DNA of 64,000 nt. It comes from Limnomonas spitsbergensis. Lineage: Eukaryota > Chlorophyta > Chlorophyceae > Chlamydomonadales. Below, one piece after another: positions 1 through 15,100 of the stretch (position 1 is the first letter of the stretch; every line of letters starts with the position of its first letter). The notes under the pieces are model-generated. The model searched no databases and was not told the origin of the DNA. It saw only the letters and a list, made by a program, of their open reading frames with translations. A program made the translations under genes and the position numbers. The DNA lies in contig JAYJMM010000096.1 of the NCBI GenBank assembly GCA_037349105.1, positions 1 through 64,000 of the forward strand, written 5' to 3'.

Positions 1-98
1 TCGATGCCGATGCGATGCCGATGCCGATGCCGATGCGATGCCGATGCCGATGCGATGCCGATGCGATGCCGATGCCGATGCCGATGCCGATGCCGATG

Positions 99-131
<33 letters not shown>

Positions 132-3100
132 TGCCGATGCGATGCGATGCCGATGCCGATGCCGATGCCGATGCCGATGCCGATGCCGATGCCGATGCGA
201 TGCCGATGCGATGCCGATGCCGATGCCGATGCCGATGCGATGCCGATGCCGATGCCGATGCCGATGCGATGCCGATGCCGATGCGATGCCGATGCCGATG
301 CCGATGCCGATGCGATGCCGATGCCGATGCCGATGCCGATGCCGATGCCGATGCCGATGCCGATGCCGATGCCGATGCCGATTGCCGATGCCGATGCCGA
401 TGCCGATGCCCCGATGCCGATGCCGATGCCGATGCCGATGCCGATGCCGATGCCGATGCCGATGCCGATGCCGATGCCGATGCCGATGCCGATGCCGATG
501 CCGATGCCGATGCCGATGCCGATGCCGATGCCGATGCCGATGCCGATGCCGATGCCGATGCCGATGCCGATGCCGATGCCGATGCCGATGCCGATGCCGA
601 TGCCGATGCCGATGCCGATGCCGATGCCGATGCCGATGCCGATGCCGATGCCGATGCCCCCGATGCCGATGCCGATGCCGATGCCGATGCCGATGCCGAT
701 GCCGATGCCGATGCCGATGCCGATGCCGATGCCGATGCCGATGCCGATGCCGATGCCGATGCCGATGCCGATGCGATGCCGATGCCGATGCCGATGCCGA
801 TGCCGATGCCGATGCCGATGCCGATGCCGATGCCGATGCCGATGCCGATGCCGATGCCGATGCCGATGCCGATGCCGAGATGCCGATGCCGATGCCGATG
901 CCGATGCCGATGCCGATGCCGATGCCGATGCCGATGCCGATGCCGATGCCGATGCCGATGCCGATGCCGATGCCGATGCCGATGCCGATGCCGATGCCGA
1001 TGCCGATGCCGATGCCGATGCCGATGCCGATGCCGATGCCGATGCCGATGCCGATGCCGATGCCGATGCCGATGCCGATGCCGATGCCGATGCCGATGCC
1101 GATGCCGATGCCGATGCCGATGCGATGCCGATGCCGATGCCGATGCCGATGCCGATGCCGATGCCGATGCCGATGCCGATGCCGATGCCGATGCCGATGC
1201 CGATGCCGATGCCGATGCCGATGCCGATGCCGATGCCGATGCCGATGCCGATGCCGATGCCGATGCCGATGCCGATGCCGATGCCGATGCCGATGCCGAT
1301 GCCGATGCCGATGCCGATGCCGATGCCGATGCCGATGCCGATGCCGATGCCGATGCCGATGCCGATGCCGATGCCGATGCCGATGCCGATGCCGATGCCG
1401 ATGCCGATGCCGATGCCGATGCCGATGCCGATGCCGATGCCGATGCCGATGCCGATGCCGATGCCGATGCCGATGCCGATGCCGATGCCGATGCCGATGC
1501 CGATGCCGATGCCGATGCCGATGCCGATGCGGCCGATGCCGATGCCGATTTGCCGATGCCGATGCCGATGCCGATGCCGATGCGATGCCGATGCCGATGC
1601 CGATGCCGATGCCGATGCCGATGCCGATGCCGATGCCGATGCCGATGCCGATGCCGATGCCGATGCCGATGCCGATGCCGATGCCGATGCCGATGCCGAT
1701 GCCGATGCCGATGCCGATGCCGATGCCGATGCCGATGCCGATGCCGATGCCGATGCCGATGCCGATGCCGATGCCGATGCCGATGCCGATGCCGATGCCG
1801 ATGCCGATGCCGATGCCGATGCCGATGCCGATGCCGATGCCGATGCCGATGCCGATGCCGATGCCGATGCCGATGCCGATGCCGATGCCGATGCCGATGC
1901 CGATGCCGATGCCGATGCCGATGCCGATGCCGATGCCGATGCCGATGCCGATGCCGATGCCGATGCCGATGCCGATGCCGATGCCGATGCCGATGCCGAT
2001 GCCGATGCCGATGCCGATGCCGATGCCGATGCCGATGCCGATGCCGATGCCGATGCCGATGCCGATGCCGATGCCGATGCCGATGCCGATGCCGATGCCG
2101 ATGCCGATGCCGATGCCGATGCCGATGCCGATGCCGATGCCGATGCCGATGCCGATGCCGATGCCGATGCCGATGCCGATGCCGATGCCGATGCCGATGC
2201 CGATGCCGATGCCGATGCCGATGCCGATGCCGATGCCGATGCCGATGCCGATGCCGATGCCGATGCCGATGCCGATGCCGATGCCGATGCCGATGCCGAT
2301 GCCGATGCCGATGCCGATGCCGATGCCGATGCCGATGCCGATGCCGATGCCGATGCCGATGCCGATGCCGATGCCGATGCCGATTGCCGATGCCGATGCC
2401 GATGCCGATGCCGATGCCGATGCCGATGCCGATGCCGATGCCGATGCCGATGCCGATGCCGATGCCGATGCCGATGCCGATGCCGATGCCGATGCCGATG
2501 CCGATGCCGATGCCGATGCCGATGCCGATGCCCCCGATGCCGATGCCGATGCCGATGCCGATGCCGATGCCGATGCCGATGCCGATGCCGATGCCGATGC
2601 CGATGCCGATGCCGATGCCGATGCCGATGCCGATGCCGATGCCGATGCCGATGCCGATGCCGATGCCGATGCCGATGCCGATGCCGATGCCGATGCCGAT
2701 GCCGATGCCGATGCCGATGCCGATGCCGATGCCGATGCCGATGCCGATGCCGATGCCGATGCCGATGCCGATGCCGATGCCGATGCCGATGCCGATGCCG
2801 ATGCCGATGCCGATGCCGATGCCGATGCCGATGCCGATGATGCGATGCCGATGCCGATGCCGATGCCGATGCCGATGCCGATGCCGATGCCGATGCCGAT
2901 GCCGATGCCGATGCCGATGCCGATGCCGATGCCGATGCCGATGCCGATGCCGATGCCGATGCCGATGCCGATGCCGATGCCGATGCCGATGCCGATGCCG
3001 ATGCCGATGCCGATGCCGATGCCGATGCCGATGCCGATGCCGATGCCGATGCCGATGCCGATGCCGATGCCGATGCCGATGCCGATGCCGATGCCGATGC

Positions 3101-6100
3101 CGATGCCGATGCCGATGCCGATGCCGATGCCGATGCCGATGCCGATGCCGATGCCGATGCCGATGCCGATGCCGATGCCGATGCCGATGCCGATGCCGAT
3201 GCCGATGCCGATGCCGATGCCGATGCCGATGCCGATGCCGATGCCGATGCGATGCCGATGCCGATGCCGATGCCGATGCCGATGCCGATGCCGATGCCGA
3301 TGCCGATGCCGATGCCGATGCCGATGCCGATGCCGATGCCGATGCCGATGCCGATGCCGATGCCGATGCCGATGCCGATGCGATGCCGATGCCGATGCCG
3401 ATGCCGATGCCGATGCCGATGCCGATGCCGATGCCGATGCCGATGCCGATTGCCGATGCCGATGCCGATGCCGATGCCGATGCCGATGCCGATGCCGATG
3501 CCGATGCCGATGCCGATGCCGATGCCGATGCCGATGCCGATGCCGATGCCGATGCCGATGCCGATGCCGATGCGATGCCGATGCGATGCCGATGCCGATG
3601 CCGATGCCGATGCCGATGCCGATGCCGATGCCGATGCCGATGCCGATGCCGATGCCGATGCCGATGCCGATGCCGATGCCGATGCCGATGCCGATGCCGA
3701 TGCCGATGCCGATGCCGATGCCGATGCCGATTGCCGATGCCGATGCCGATGCCGATGCCGATGCCGATGCCGATGCCGATGCCGATGCCGATGCCGATGC
3801 CGATGCCGATGCCGATGCCGATGCCGATGCCGATGCCGATGCCGATGCCGATGCCGATGCCGATGCCGATGCCGATGCCGATGCCGATGCCGATGCCGAT
3901 GCCGATGCCGATGCCGATGCCGATGCGATGCGATGCCGATGCCGATGCCGATGCCGATGCCGATGCCGATGCCGATGCCGATGCCGATGCCGATGCCGAT
4001 GCCGATGCCGATGCCGATGCCGATGCCGATGCCGATGCCGATGCCGATGCCGATGCCGATGCCGATGCCGATGCCGATGCCGATGCCGATGCCGATGCCG
4101 ATGCCGATGCCGATGCCGATGCCGATGCCGATGCCGATGCCGATGCCGATGCCGATGCCGATGCCGATGCCGATGCCGATGCCGATGCCGATGCCGATGC
4201 CGATGCCGATGCCGATGCCCCCGATGCCGATGCCGATGCCGATGCGATGCCGATGCCGATGCCGATGCCGATGCCGATGCCGATGCCGATGCCGATGCCG
4301 ATGCCGATGCCGATGCCGATGCCGATGCCGATGCCGATGCCGATGCCGATGCCGATGCCGATGCCGATGCCGATGCCGATGCCGATGCCGATGCCGATGC
4401 CGATGCCGATGCCGATGCCGATGCCGATGCCGATGCCGATGCCGATGCCGATGCCGATGCCGATGCCGATGCCGATGCCGATGCGATGCCGATGCCGATG
4501 CGATGCCGATGCCGATGCCGATGCCGATGCCGATGCCGATGCGATGCCGATGCCGAGATGCCGATGCCGATGCCGATGCCGATGCCGATGCCGATGCCCC
4601 GATGCCGATGCCGATGCCGATGCCGATGCCGATGCCGATGCCGATGCCGATGCCGATGCCGATGCCGATGCCGATGCCGATGCCGATGCCGATGCCGATG
4701 CCGATGCCGATGCCGATGCCCCGATGCCGATGCCGATGCCGATGCCGATGCCGATGCCGATGCCGATGCCGATGCCGATGCCGATGCCGATGCCGATGCC
4801 GATGCCGATGCCGATGCCGATGCCGATGCCGATGCCGATGCCGATGCCGATGCCGATGCCGATGCCGATGCCGATGCCGATGCCGATGCCGATGCCGATG
4901 CCGATGCCGATGCCGATGCCGATGCCGATGCCGATGCCGATGCCGATGCCGATGCCGATGCCGATGCCGATGCCGATGCCGATGCCGATGCCGATGCCGA
5001 TGCCGATGCCGATGCCGATGCCGATGCCGATGCCGATGCCGATGCCGATGCCGATGCCGATGCCGATGCCGATGCCGATGCCGATGCCGATGCCGATGCC
5101 GATGCCGATGCCGATGCCGATGCCGATGCCGATGCCGATGCCGATGCCGATGCCGATGCCGATGCCGATGCCGATGCCGATGCCGATGCCGATGCCGATG
5201 CCGATGCCGATGCCGATGCCGATGCCGATGCCGATGCCGATGCCGATGCCGATGCCGATGCCGATGCCGATGCCGATGCCGATGCCGATGCCGATGCCGA
5301 TGCCGATGCCGATGCCGATGCCGATGCCGATGCCGATGCCGATGCCGATGCCGATGCCGATGCCGATGCCGATGCCGATGCCGATGCCGATGCCGATGCC
5401 GATGCCGATGCCGATGCCGATGCCGATGCCGATGCCGATGCCGATGCCGATGCCGATGCCGATGCCGATGCCGATGCCGATGCCGATGCCGATGCCGATG
5501 CCGATGCCGATGCCGATGCCGATGCCGATGCCGATGCCGATGCCGATGCCGATGCCGATGCCGATGCCGATGCCGATGCCGATGCCGATGCCGATGCCGA
5601 TGCCGATGCCGATGCCGATGCCGATGCCGATGCCGATGCCGATGCCGATGCCGATGCCGATGCCGATGCCGATGCCGATGCCGATGCCGATGCCGATGCC
5701 GATGCCGATGCCGATGCCGATGCCGATGCCGATGCCGATGCCGATGCCGATGCCGATGCCGATGCCGATGCCGATGCCGATGCCGATGCCGATGCCGATG
5801 CCGATGCCGATGCCGATGCCGATGCCGATGCCGATGCCGATGCCGATGCCGATGCCGATGCCGATGCCGATGCCGATGCCGATGCCGATGCCGATGCCGA
5901 TGCCGATGCCGATGCCGATGCCGATGCCGATGCCGATGCCGATGCCGATGCCGATGCCGATGCCGATGCCGATGCCGATGCCGATGCCGATGCCGATGCC
6001 GATGCCGATGCCGATGCCGATGCCGATGCCGATGCCGATGCCGATGCCGATGCCGATGCCGATGCCGATGCCGATGCCGATGCCGATGCCGATGCCGATG

Positions 6101-9100
6101 CCGATGCCGATGCCGATGCCGATGCCGATGCCGATGCCGATGCCGATGCCGATGCCGATGCCGATGCCGATGCCGATGCCGATGCCGATGCCGATGCCGA
6201 TGCCGATGCCGATGCCGATGCCGATGCCGATGCCGATGCCGATGCCGATGCCGATGCCGATGCCGATGCCGATGCCGATGCCGATGCCGATGCCGATGCC
6301 GATGCCGATGCCGATGCCGATGCCGATGCCGATGCCGATGCCGATGCCGATGCCGATGCCGATGCCGATGCCGATGCCGATGCCGATGCCGATGCCGATG
6401 CCGATGCCGATGCCGATGCCGATGCCGATGCCGATGCCGATGCCGATGCCGATGCCGATGCCGATGCCGATGCCGATGCCGATGCCGATGCCGATGCCGA
6501 TGCCGATGCCGATGCCGATGCCGATGCCGATGCCGATGCCGATGCGATGCCGATGCCGATGCCGATGCCGATGCGATGCCGATGCCGATGCCGATGCCGA
6601 TGCCGATGCCGATGCCGATGCCGATGCCGATGCCGATGCCGATGCCGATGCCGATGCCGATGCCGATGCCGATGCCGATGCCGATGCCGATGCCGATGCC
6701 GATGCCGATGCCGATGCCGATGCCGATGCGATGCCGATGCCGATGCCGATGCCGATGCCGATGCCGATGCCGACGATGCCGATGCCGATGCCGATGCCGA
6801 TGCCGATGCCGATGCCGATGCCGATGCCGATGCCGATGCCGATGCCGATGCCGATGCCGATGCCGATGCCGATGCCGATGCCGATGCCGATGCCGATGCC
6901 GATGCCGATGCCGATGCCGATGCCGATGCCGATGCCGATGCCGATGCCGATGCCGATGCCGATGCCGATGCCGATGCCGATGCCGATGCCGATGCCGATG
7001 CCGATGCCGATGCCGATGCCGATGCGATGCCGATGCCGATGCCGATGCCGATGCCGATGCCGATGCCGATGCCGATGCCGATGCCGATGCCGATGCCGAT
7101 GATGCCGATGCCGATGCCGATGCCGATGCCGATGCCGATGCCGATGCCGATGCCGATGCCGATGCCGATGCCGATGCCGATGCCGATGCGATGCCGATGC
7201 CGATGCCGATGCCGATGCCGATGCCGATGCCGATGCGATGCGATGCCGATGCCGATGCCGATGCCGATGCCGATGCCGATGCCGATGCCGATGCCGATGC
7301 CGATGCCGATGCCGATGCCGATGCCGATGCCGATGCCGATGCCGATGCCGATGCCGATGCCGATGCCGATGCCGATGCCGATGCCGATGCCGATGCCGAT
7401 GCCGATGCCGATGCCGATGCCGATGCGATGCCGATGCGATGCCGATGCCGATGCCGATGCCGATGCCGATGCCGATGCCGATGCCGATGCCGATGCCGAT
7501 GCCGATGCCGATGCCGATGCCGATGCCGATGCCGATGCCGATGCCGATGCCGATGCCGATGCCGATGCCGATGCCGATGCCGATGCCGATGCCGATGCCG
7601 ATGCCGATGCCGATGCCGATGCCGATGCCGATGCCGATGCCGATGCCGATGCCGATGCCGATGCGATGCCGATGCCGATGCCGATGCCGATGCCGATGCC
7701 GATGCCGATGCCGATGCCGATGCCGATGCCGATGCCGATGCCGATGCCGATGCCGATGCCGATGCCGATGCCGATGCCGATGCCGATGCCGATGCCGATG
7801 CCGATGCCGATGCCGATGCCGATGCCGATGCCGATGCCGATGCCGATGCCGATGCCGATGCCGATGCCGATGCCGATGCCGATGCCGATGCCGATGCCGA
7901 TGCCGATGCCGATGCCGATGCCGATGCCGATGCCGATGCCGATGCCGATGCCGATGCCGATGCCGATGCCGATGCCGATGCCGATGCCGATGCCGATGCC
8001 GATGCCGATGCCGATGCCGATGCCGATGCCGATGCCGATGCCGATGCCGATGCCGATGCCGATGCCGATGCCGATGCCGATGCCGATGCCGATGCCGATG
8101 CCGATGCCGATGCCGATGCCGATGCCGATGCCGATGCCGATGCCGATGCCGATGCCGATGCCGATGCCGATGCCGATGCCGATGCCGATGCCGATGCCGA
8201 TGCCGATGCCGATGCCGATGCCGATGCCGATGCCGATGCCGATGCCGATGCCGATGCCGATGCCGATGCCGATGCCGATGCCGATGCCGATGCCGATGCC
8301 GATGCCGATGCCGATGCCGATGCCGATGCCGATGCCGATGCCGATGCCGATGCCGATGCCGATGCCGATGCCGATGCCGATGCCGATGCCGATGCCGATG
8401 CCGATGCCGATGCCGATGCCGATGCCGATGCCGATGCCGATGCCGATGCCGATGCCGATGCCGATGCCGATGCCGATGCCGATGCCGATGCCGATGCCGA
8501 TGCCGATGCCGATGCCGATGCCGATGCCGATGCCGATGCCGATGCCGATGCCGATGCGATGCCGATGCCGATGCCGATGCCGATGCCGATGCCGATGCCG
8601 ATGCCGATGCCGATGCCGATGCCGATGCCGATGCCGATGCCGATGCCGATGCCGATGCCGATGCCGATGCCGATGCCGATGCCGATGCCGATGCCGATGC
8701 CGATGCCGATGCCGATGCCGATGCCGATGCCGATGCCGATGCCGATGCCGATGCCGATGCCGATGCCGATGCCGATGCCGATGCCGATGCCGATGCCGAT
8801 GCCGATGCCGATGCCGATGCCGATGCCGATGCCGATGCCGATGCCGATGCCGATGCCGATGCCGATGCCGATGCCGATGCCGATGCCGATGCCGATGCCG
8901 ATGCCGATGCCGATGCCGATGCCGATGCCGATGCCGATGCCGATGCCGATGCCGATGCCGATGCCGATGCCGATGCCGATGCCGATGCCGATGCCGATGC
9001 CGATGCCGATGCCGATGCCGATGCCGATGCCGATGCCGATGCCGATGCCGATGCCGATGCCGATGCCGATGCCGATGCCGATGCCGATGCCGATGCCGAT

Positions 9101-12100
9101 GCCGATGCCGATGCCGATGCCGATGCCGATGCCGATGCCGATGCCGATGCCGATGCCGATGCCGATGCCGATGCCGATGCCGATGCCGATGCCGATGCCG
9201 ATGCCGATGCCGATGCCGATGCCGATGCCGATGCCGATGCCGATGCCGATGCCGATGCCGATGCCGATGCCGATGCCGATGCCGATGCCGATGCCGATGC
9301 CGATGCCGATGCCGATGCCGATGCCGATGCCGATGCCGATGCCGATGCCGATGCCGATGCCGATGCCGATGCCGATGCCGATGCCGATGCCGATGCCGAT
9401 GCCGATGCCGATGCCGATGCCGATGCCGATGCCGATGCCGATGCCGATGCCGATGCCGATGCCGATGCCGATGCCGATGCCGATGCCGATGCCGATGCCG
9501 ATGCCGATGCCGATGCCGATGCCGATGCCGATGCCGATGCCGATGCCGATGCCGATGCCGATGCCGATGCCGATGCCGATGCCGATGCCGATGCCGATGC
9601 CGATGCCGATGCCGATGCCGATGCCGATGCCGATGCCGATGCCGATGCCGATGCCGATGCCGATGCCGATGCCGATGCCGATGCCGATGCCGATGCCGAT
9701 GCCGATGCCGATGCCGATGCCGATGCCGATGCCGATGCCGATGCCGATGCCGATGCCGATGCCGATGCCGATGCCGATGCGATGCCGATGCCGATGCCGA
9801 TGCCGATGCCGATGCCGATGCCGATGCCGATGCCGATGCCGATGCCGATGCCGATGCCGATGCCGATGCCGATGCCGATGCCGATGCCGATGCCGATGCC
9901 GATGCCGATGCCGATGCCGATGCCGATGCCGATGCCGATGCCGATGCCGATGCCGATGCCGATGCCGATGCCGATGCCGATGCCGATGCCGATGCCGATG
10001 CCGATGCCGATGCCGATGCCGATGCCGATGCCGATGCCGATGCCGATGCCGATGCCGATGCCGATGCCGATGCCGATGCCGATGCCGATGCCGATGCCGA
10101 TGCCGATGCCGATGCCGATGCCGATGCCGATGCCGATGCCGATGCCGATGCCGATGCCGATGCCGATGCCGATGCCGATGCCGATGCCGATGCCGATGCC
10201 GATGCCGATGCCGATGCCGATGCCGATGCCGATGCCGATGCCGATGCCGATGCCGATGCCGATGCCGATGCCGATGCCGATGCCGATGCCGATGCCGATG
10301 CCGATGCCGATGCCGATGCCGATGCCGATGCCGATGCCGATGCCGATGCCGATGCCGATGCCGATGCCGATGCCGATGCCGATGCCGATGCCGATGCCGA
10401 TGCCGATGCCGATGCCGATGCCGATGCCGATGCCGATGCCGATGCCGATGCCGATGCCGATGCCGATGCCGATGCCGATGCCGATGCCGATGCCGATGCC
10501 GATGCCGATGCCGATGCCGATGCCGATGCCGATGCCGATGCCGATGCCGATGCCGATGCCGATGCCGATGCCGATGCCGATGCCGATGCCGATGCCGATG
10601 CCGATGCCGATGCCGATGCCGATGCCGATGCCGATGCCGATGCCGATGCCGATGCCGATGCCGATGCCGATGCCGATGCCGATGCCGATGCCGATGCCGA
10701 TGCCGATGCCGATGCCGATGCCGATGCCGATGCCGATGCCGATGCCGATGCCGATGCCGATGCCGATGCCGATGCCGATGCCGATGCCGATGCCGATGCC
10801 GATGCCGATGCCGATGCCGATGCCGATGCCGATGCCGATGCCGATGCCGATGCCGATGCCGATGCCGATGCCGATGCCGATGCCGATGCCGATGCCGATG
10901 CCGATGCCGATGCCGATGCCGATGCCGATGCCGATGCCGATGCCGATGCCGATGCCGATGCCGATGCCGATGCCGATGCCGATGCCGATGCCGATGCCGA
11001 TGCCGATGCCGATGCCGATGCCGATGCCGATGCCGATGCCGATGCCGATGCCGATGCCGATGCCGATGCCGATGCCGATGCCGATGCCGATGCCGATGCC
11101 GATGCCGATGCCGATGCCGATGCCGATGCCGATGCCGATGCCGATGCCGATGCCGATGCCGATGCCGATGCCGATGCCGATGCCGATGCCGATGCCGATG
11201 CCGATGCCGATGCCGATGCCGATGCCGATGCCGATGCCGATGCCGATGCCGATGCCGATGCCGATGCCGATGCCGATGCCGATGCCGATGCCGATGCCGA
11301 TGCCGATGCCGATGCCGATGCCGATGCCGATGCCGATGCCGATGCCGATGCCGATGCCGATGCCGATGCCGATGCCGATGCCGATGCCGATGCCGATGCC
11401 GATGCCGATGCCGATGCCGATGCCGATGCCGATGCCGATGCCGATGCCGATGCCGATGCCGATGCCGATGCCGATGCCGATGCCGATGCCGATGCCGATG
11501 CCGATGCCGATGCCGATGCCGATGCCGATGCCGATGCCGATGCCGATGCCGATGCCGATGCCGATGCCGATGCCGATGCCGATGCCGATGCCGATGCCGA
11601 TGCCGATGCCGATGCCGATGCCGATGCCGATGCCGATGCCGATGCCGATGCCGATGCCGATGCCGATGCCGATGCCGATGCCGATGCCGATGCCGATGCC
11701 GATGCCGATGCCGATGCCGATGCCGATGCCGATGCCGATGCCGATGCCGATGCCGATGCCGATGCCGATGCCGATGCCGATGCCGATGCCGATGCCGATG
11801 CCGATGCCGATGCCGATGCCGATGCCGATGCCGATGCCGATGCCGATGCCGATGCCGATGCCGATGCCGATGCCGATGCCGATGCCGATGCCGATGCCGA
11901 TGCCGATGCCGATGCCGATGCCGATGCCGATGCCGATGCCGATGCCGATGCCGATGCCGATGCCGATGCCGATGCCGATGCCGATGCCGATGCCGATGCC
12001 GATGCCGATGCCGATGCCGATGCCGATGCCGATGCCGATGCCGATGCCGATGCCGATGCCGATGCCGATGCCGATGCCGATGCCGATGCCGATGCCGATG

Positions 12101-15100
12101 CCGATGCCGATGCCGATGCCGATGCCGATGCCGATGCCGATGCCGATGCCGATGCCGATGCCGATGCCGATGCCGATGCCGATGCCGATGCCGATGCCGA
12201 TGCCGATGCCGATGCCGATGCCGATGCCGATGCCGATGCCGATGCCGATGCCGATGCCGATGCCGATGCCGATGCCGATGCCGATGCCGATGCCGATGCC
12301 GATGCCGATGCCGATGCCGATGCCGATGCCGATGCCGATGCCGATGCCGATGCCGATGCCGATGCCGATGCCGATGCCGATGCCGATGCCGATGCCGATG
12401 CCGATGCCGATGCCGATGCCGATGCCGATGCCGATGCCGATGCCGATGCCGATGCCGATGCCGATGCCGATGCCGATGCCGATGCCGATGCCGATGCCGA
12501 TGCCGATGCCGATGCCGATGCCGATGCCGATGCCGATGCCGATGCCGATGCCGATGCCGATGCCGATGCCGATGCCGATGCCGATGCCGATGCCGATGCC
12601 GATGCCGATGCCGATGCCGATGCCGATGCCGATGCCGATGCCGATGCCGATGCCGATGCCGATGCCGATGCCGATGCCGATGCCGATGCCGATGCCGATG
12701 CCGATGCCGATGCCGATGCCGATGCCGATGCCGATGCCGATGCCGATGCCGATGCCGATGCCGATGCCGATGCCGATGCCGATGCCGATGCCGATGCCGA
12801 TGCCGATGCCGATGCCGATGCCGATGCCGATGCCGATGCCGATGCCGATGCCGATGCCGATGCCGATGCCGATGCCGATGCCGATGCCGATGCCGATGCC
12901 GATGCCGATGCCGATGCCGATGCCGATGCCGATGCCGATGCCGATGCCGATGCCGATGCCGATGCCGATGCCGATGCCGATGCCGATGCCGATGCCGATG
13001 CCGATGCCGATGCCGATGCCGATGCCGATGCCGATGCCGATGCCGATGCCGATGCCGATGCCGATGCCGATGCCGATGCCGATGCCGATGCCGATGCCGA
13101 TGCCGATGCCGATGCCGATGCCGATGCCGATGCCGATGCCGATGCCGATGCCGATGCCGATGCCGATGCCGATGCCGATGCCGATGCCGATGCCGATGCC
13201 GATGCCGATGCCGATGCCGATGCCGATGCCGATGCCGATGCCGATGCCGATGCCGATGCCGATGCCGATGCCGATGCCGATGCCGATGCCGATGCCGATG
13301 CCGATGCCGATGCCGATGCCGATGCCGATGCCGATGCCGATGCCGATGCCGATGCCGATGCCGATGCCGATGCCGATGCCGATGCCGATGCCGATGCCGA
13401 TGCCGATGCCGATGCCGATGCCGATGCCGATGCCGATGCCGATGCCGATGCCGATGCCGATGCCGATGCCGATGCCGATGCCGATGCCGATGCCGATGCC
13501 GATGCCGATGCCGATGCCGATGCCGATGCCGATGCCGATGCCGATGCCGATGCCGATGCCGATGCCGATGCCGATGCCGATGCCGATGCCGATGCCGATG
13601 CCGATGCCGATGCCGATGCCGATGCCGATGCCGATGCCGATGCCGATGCCGATGCCGATGCCGATGCCGATGCCGATGCCGATGCCGATGCCGATGCCGA
13701 TGCCGATGCCGATGCCGATGCCGATGCCGATGCCGATGCCGATGCCGATGCCGATGCCGATGCCGATGCCGATGCCGATGCCGATGCCGATGCCGATGCC
13801 GATGCCGATGCCGATGCCGATGCCGATGCCGATGCCGATGCCGATGCCGATGCCGATGCCGATGCCGATGCCGATGCCGATGCCGATGCCGATGCCGATG
13901 CCGATGCCGATGCCGATGCCGATGCCGATGCCGATGCCGATGCCGATGCCGATGCCGATGCCGATGCCGATGCCGATGCCGATGCCGATGCCGATGCCGA
14001 TGCCGATGCCGATGCCGATGCCGATGCCGATGCCGATGCCGATGCCGATGCCGATGCCGATGCCGATGCCGATGCCGATGCCGATGCCGATGCCGATGCC
14101 GATGCCGATGCCGATGCCGATGCCGATGCCGATGCCGATGCCGATGCCGATGCCGATGCCGATGCCGATGCCGATGCCGATGCCGATGCCGATGCCGATG
14201 CCGATGCCGATGCCGATGCCGATGCCGATGCCGATGCCGATGCCGATGCCGATGCCGATGCCGATGCCGATGCCGATGCCGATGCCGATGCCGATGCCGA
14301 TGCCGATGCCGATGCCGATGCCGATGCCGATGCCGATGCCGATGCCGATGCCGATGCCGATGCCGATGCCGATGCCGATGCCGATGCCGATGCCGATGCC
14401 GATGCCGATGCCGATGCCGATGCCGATGCCGATGCCGATGCCGATGCCGATGCCGATGCCGATGCCGATGCCGATGCCGATGCCGATGCCGATGCCGATG
14501 CCGATGCCGATGCCGATGCCGATGCCGATGCCGATGCCGATGCCGATGCCGATGCCGATGCCGATGCCGATGCCGATGCCGATGCCGATGCCGATGCCGA
14601 TGCCGATGCCGATGCCGATGCCGATGCCGATGCCGATGCCGATGCCGATGCCGATGCCGATGCCGATGCCGATGCCGATGCCGATGCCGATGCCGATGCC
14701 GATGCCGATGCCGATGCCGATGCCGATGCCGATGCCGATGCCGATGCCGATGCCGATGCCGATGCCGATGCCGATGCCGATGCCGATGCCGATGCCGATG
14801 CCGATGCCGATGCCGATGCCGATGCCGATGCCGATGCCGATGCCGATGCCGATGCCGATGCCGATGCCGATGCCGATGCCGATGCCGATGCCGATGCCGA
14901 TGCCGATGCCGATGCCGATGCCGATGCCGATGCCGATGCCGATGCCGATGCCGATGCCGATGCCGATGCCGATGCCGATGCCGATGCCGATGCCGATGCC
15001 GATGCCGATGCCGATGCCGATGCCGATGCCGATGCCGATGCCGATGCCGATGCCGATGCCGATGCCGATGCCGATGCCGATGCCGATGCCGATGCCGATG

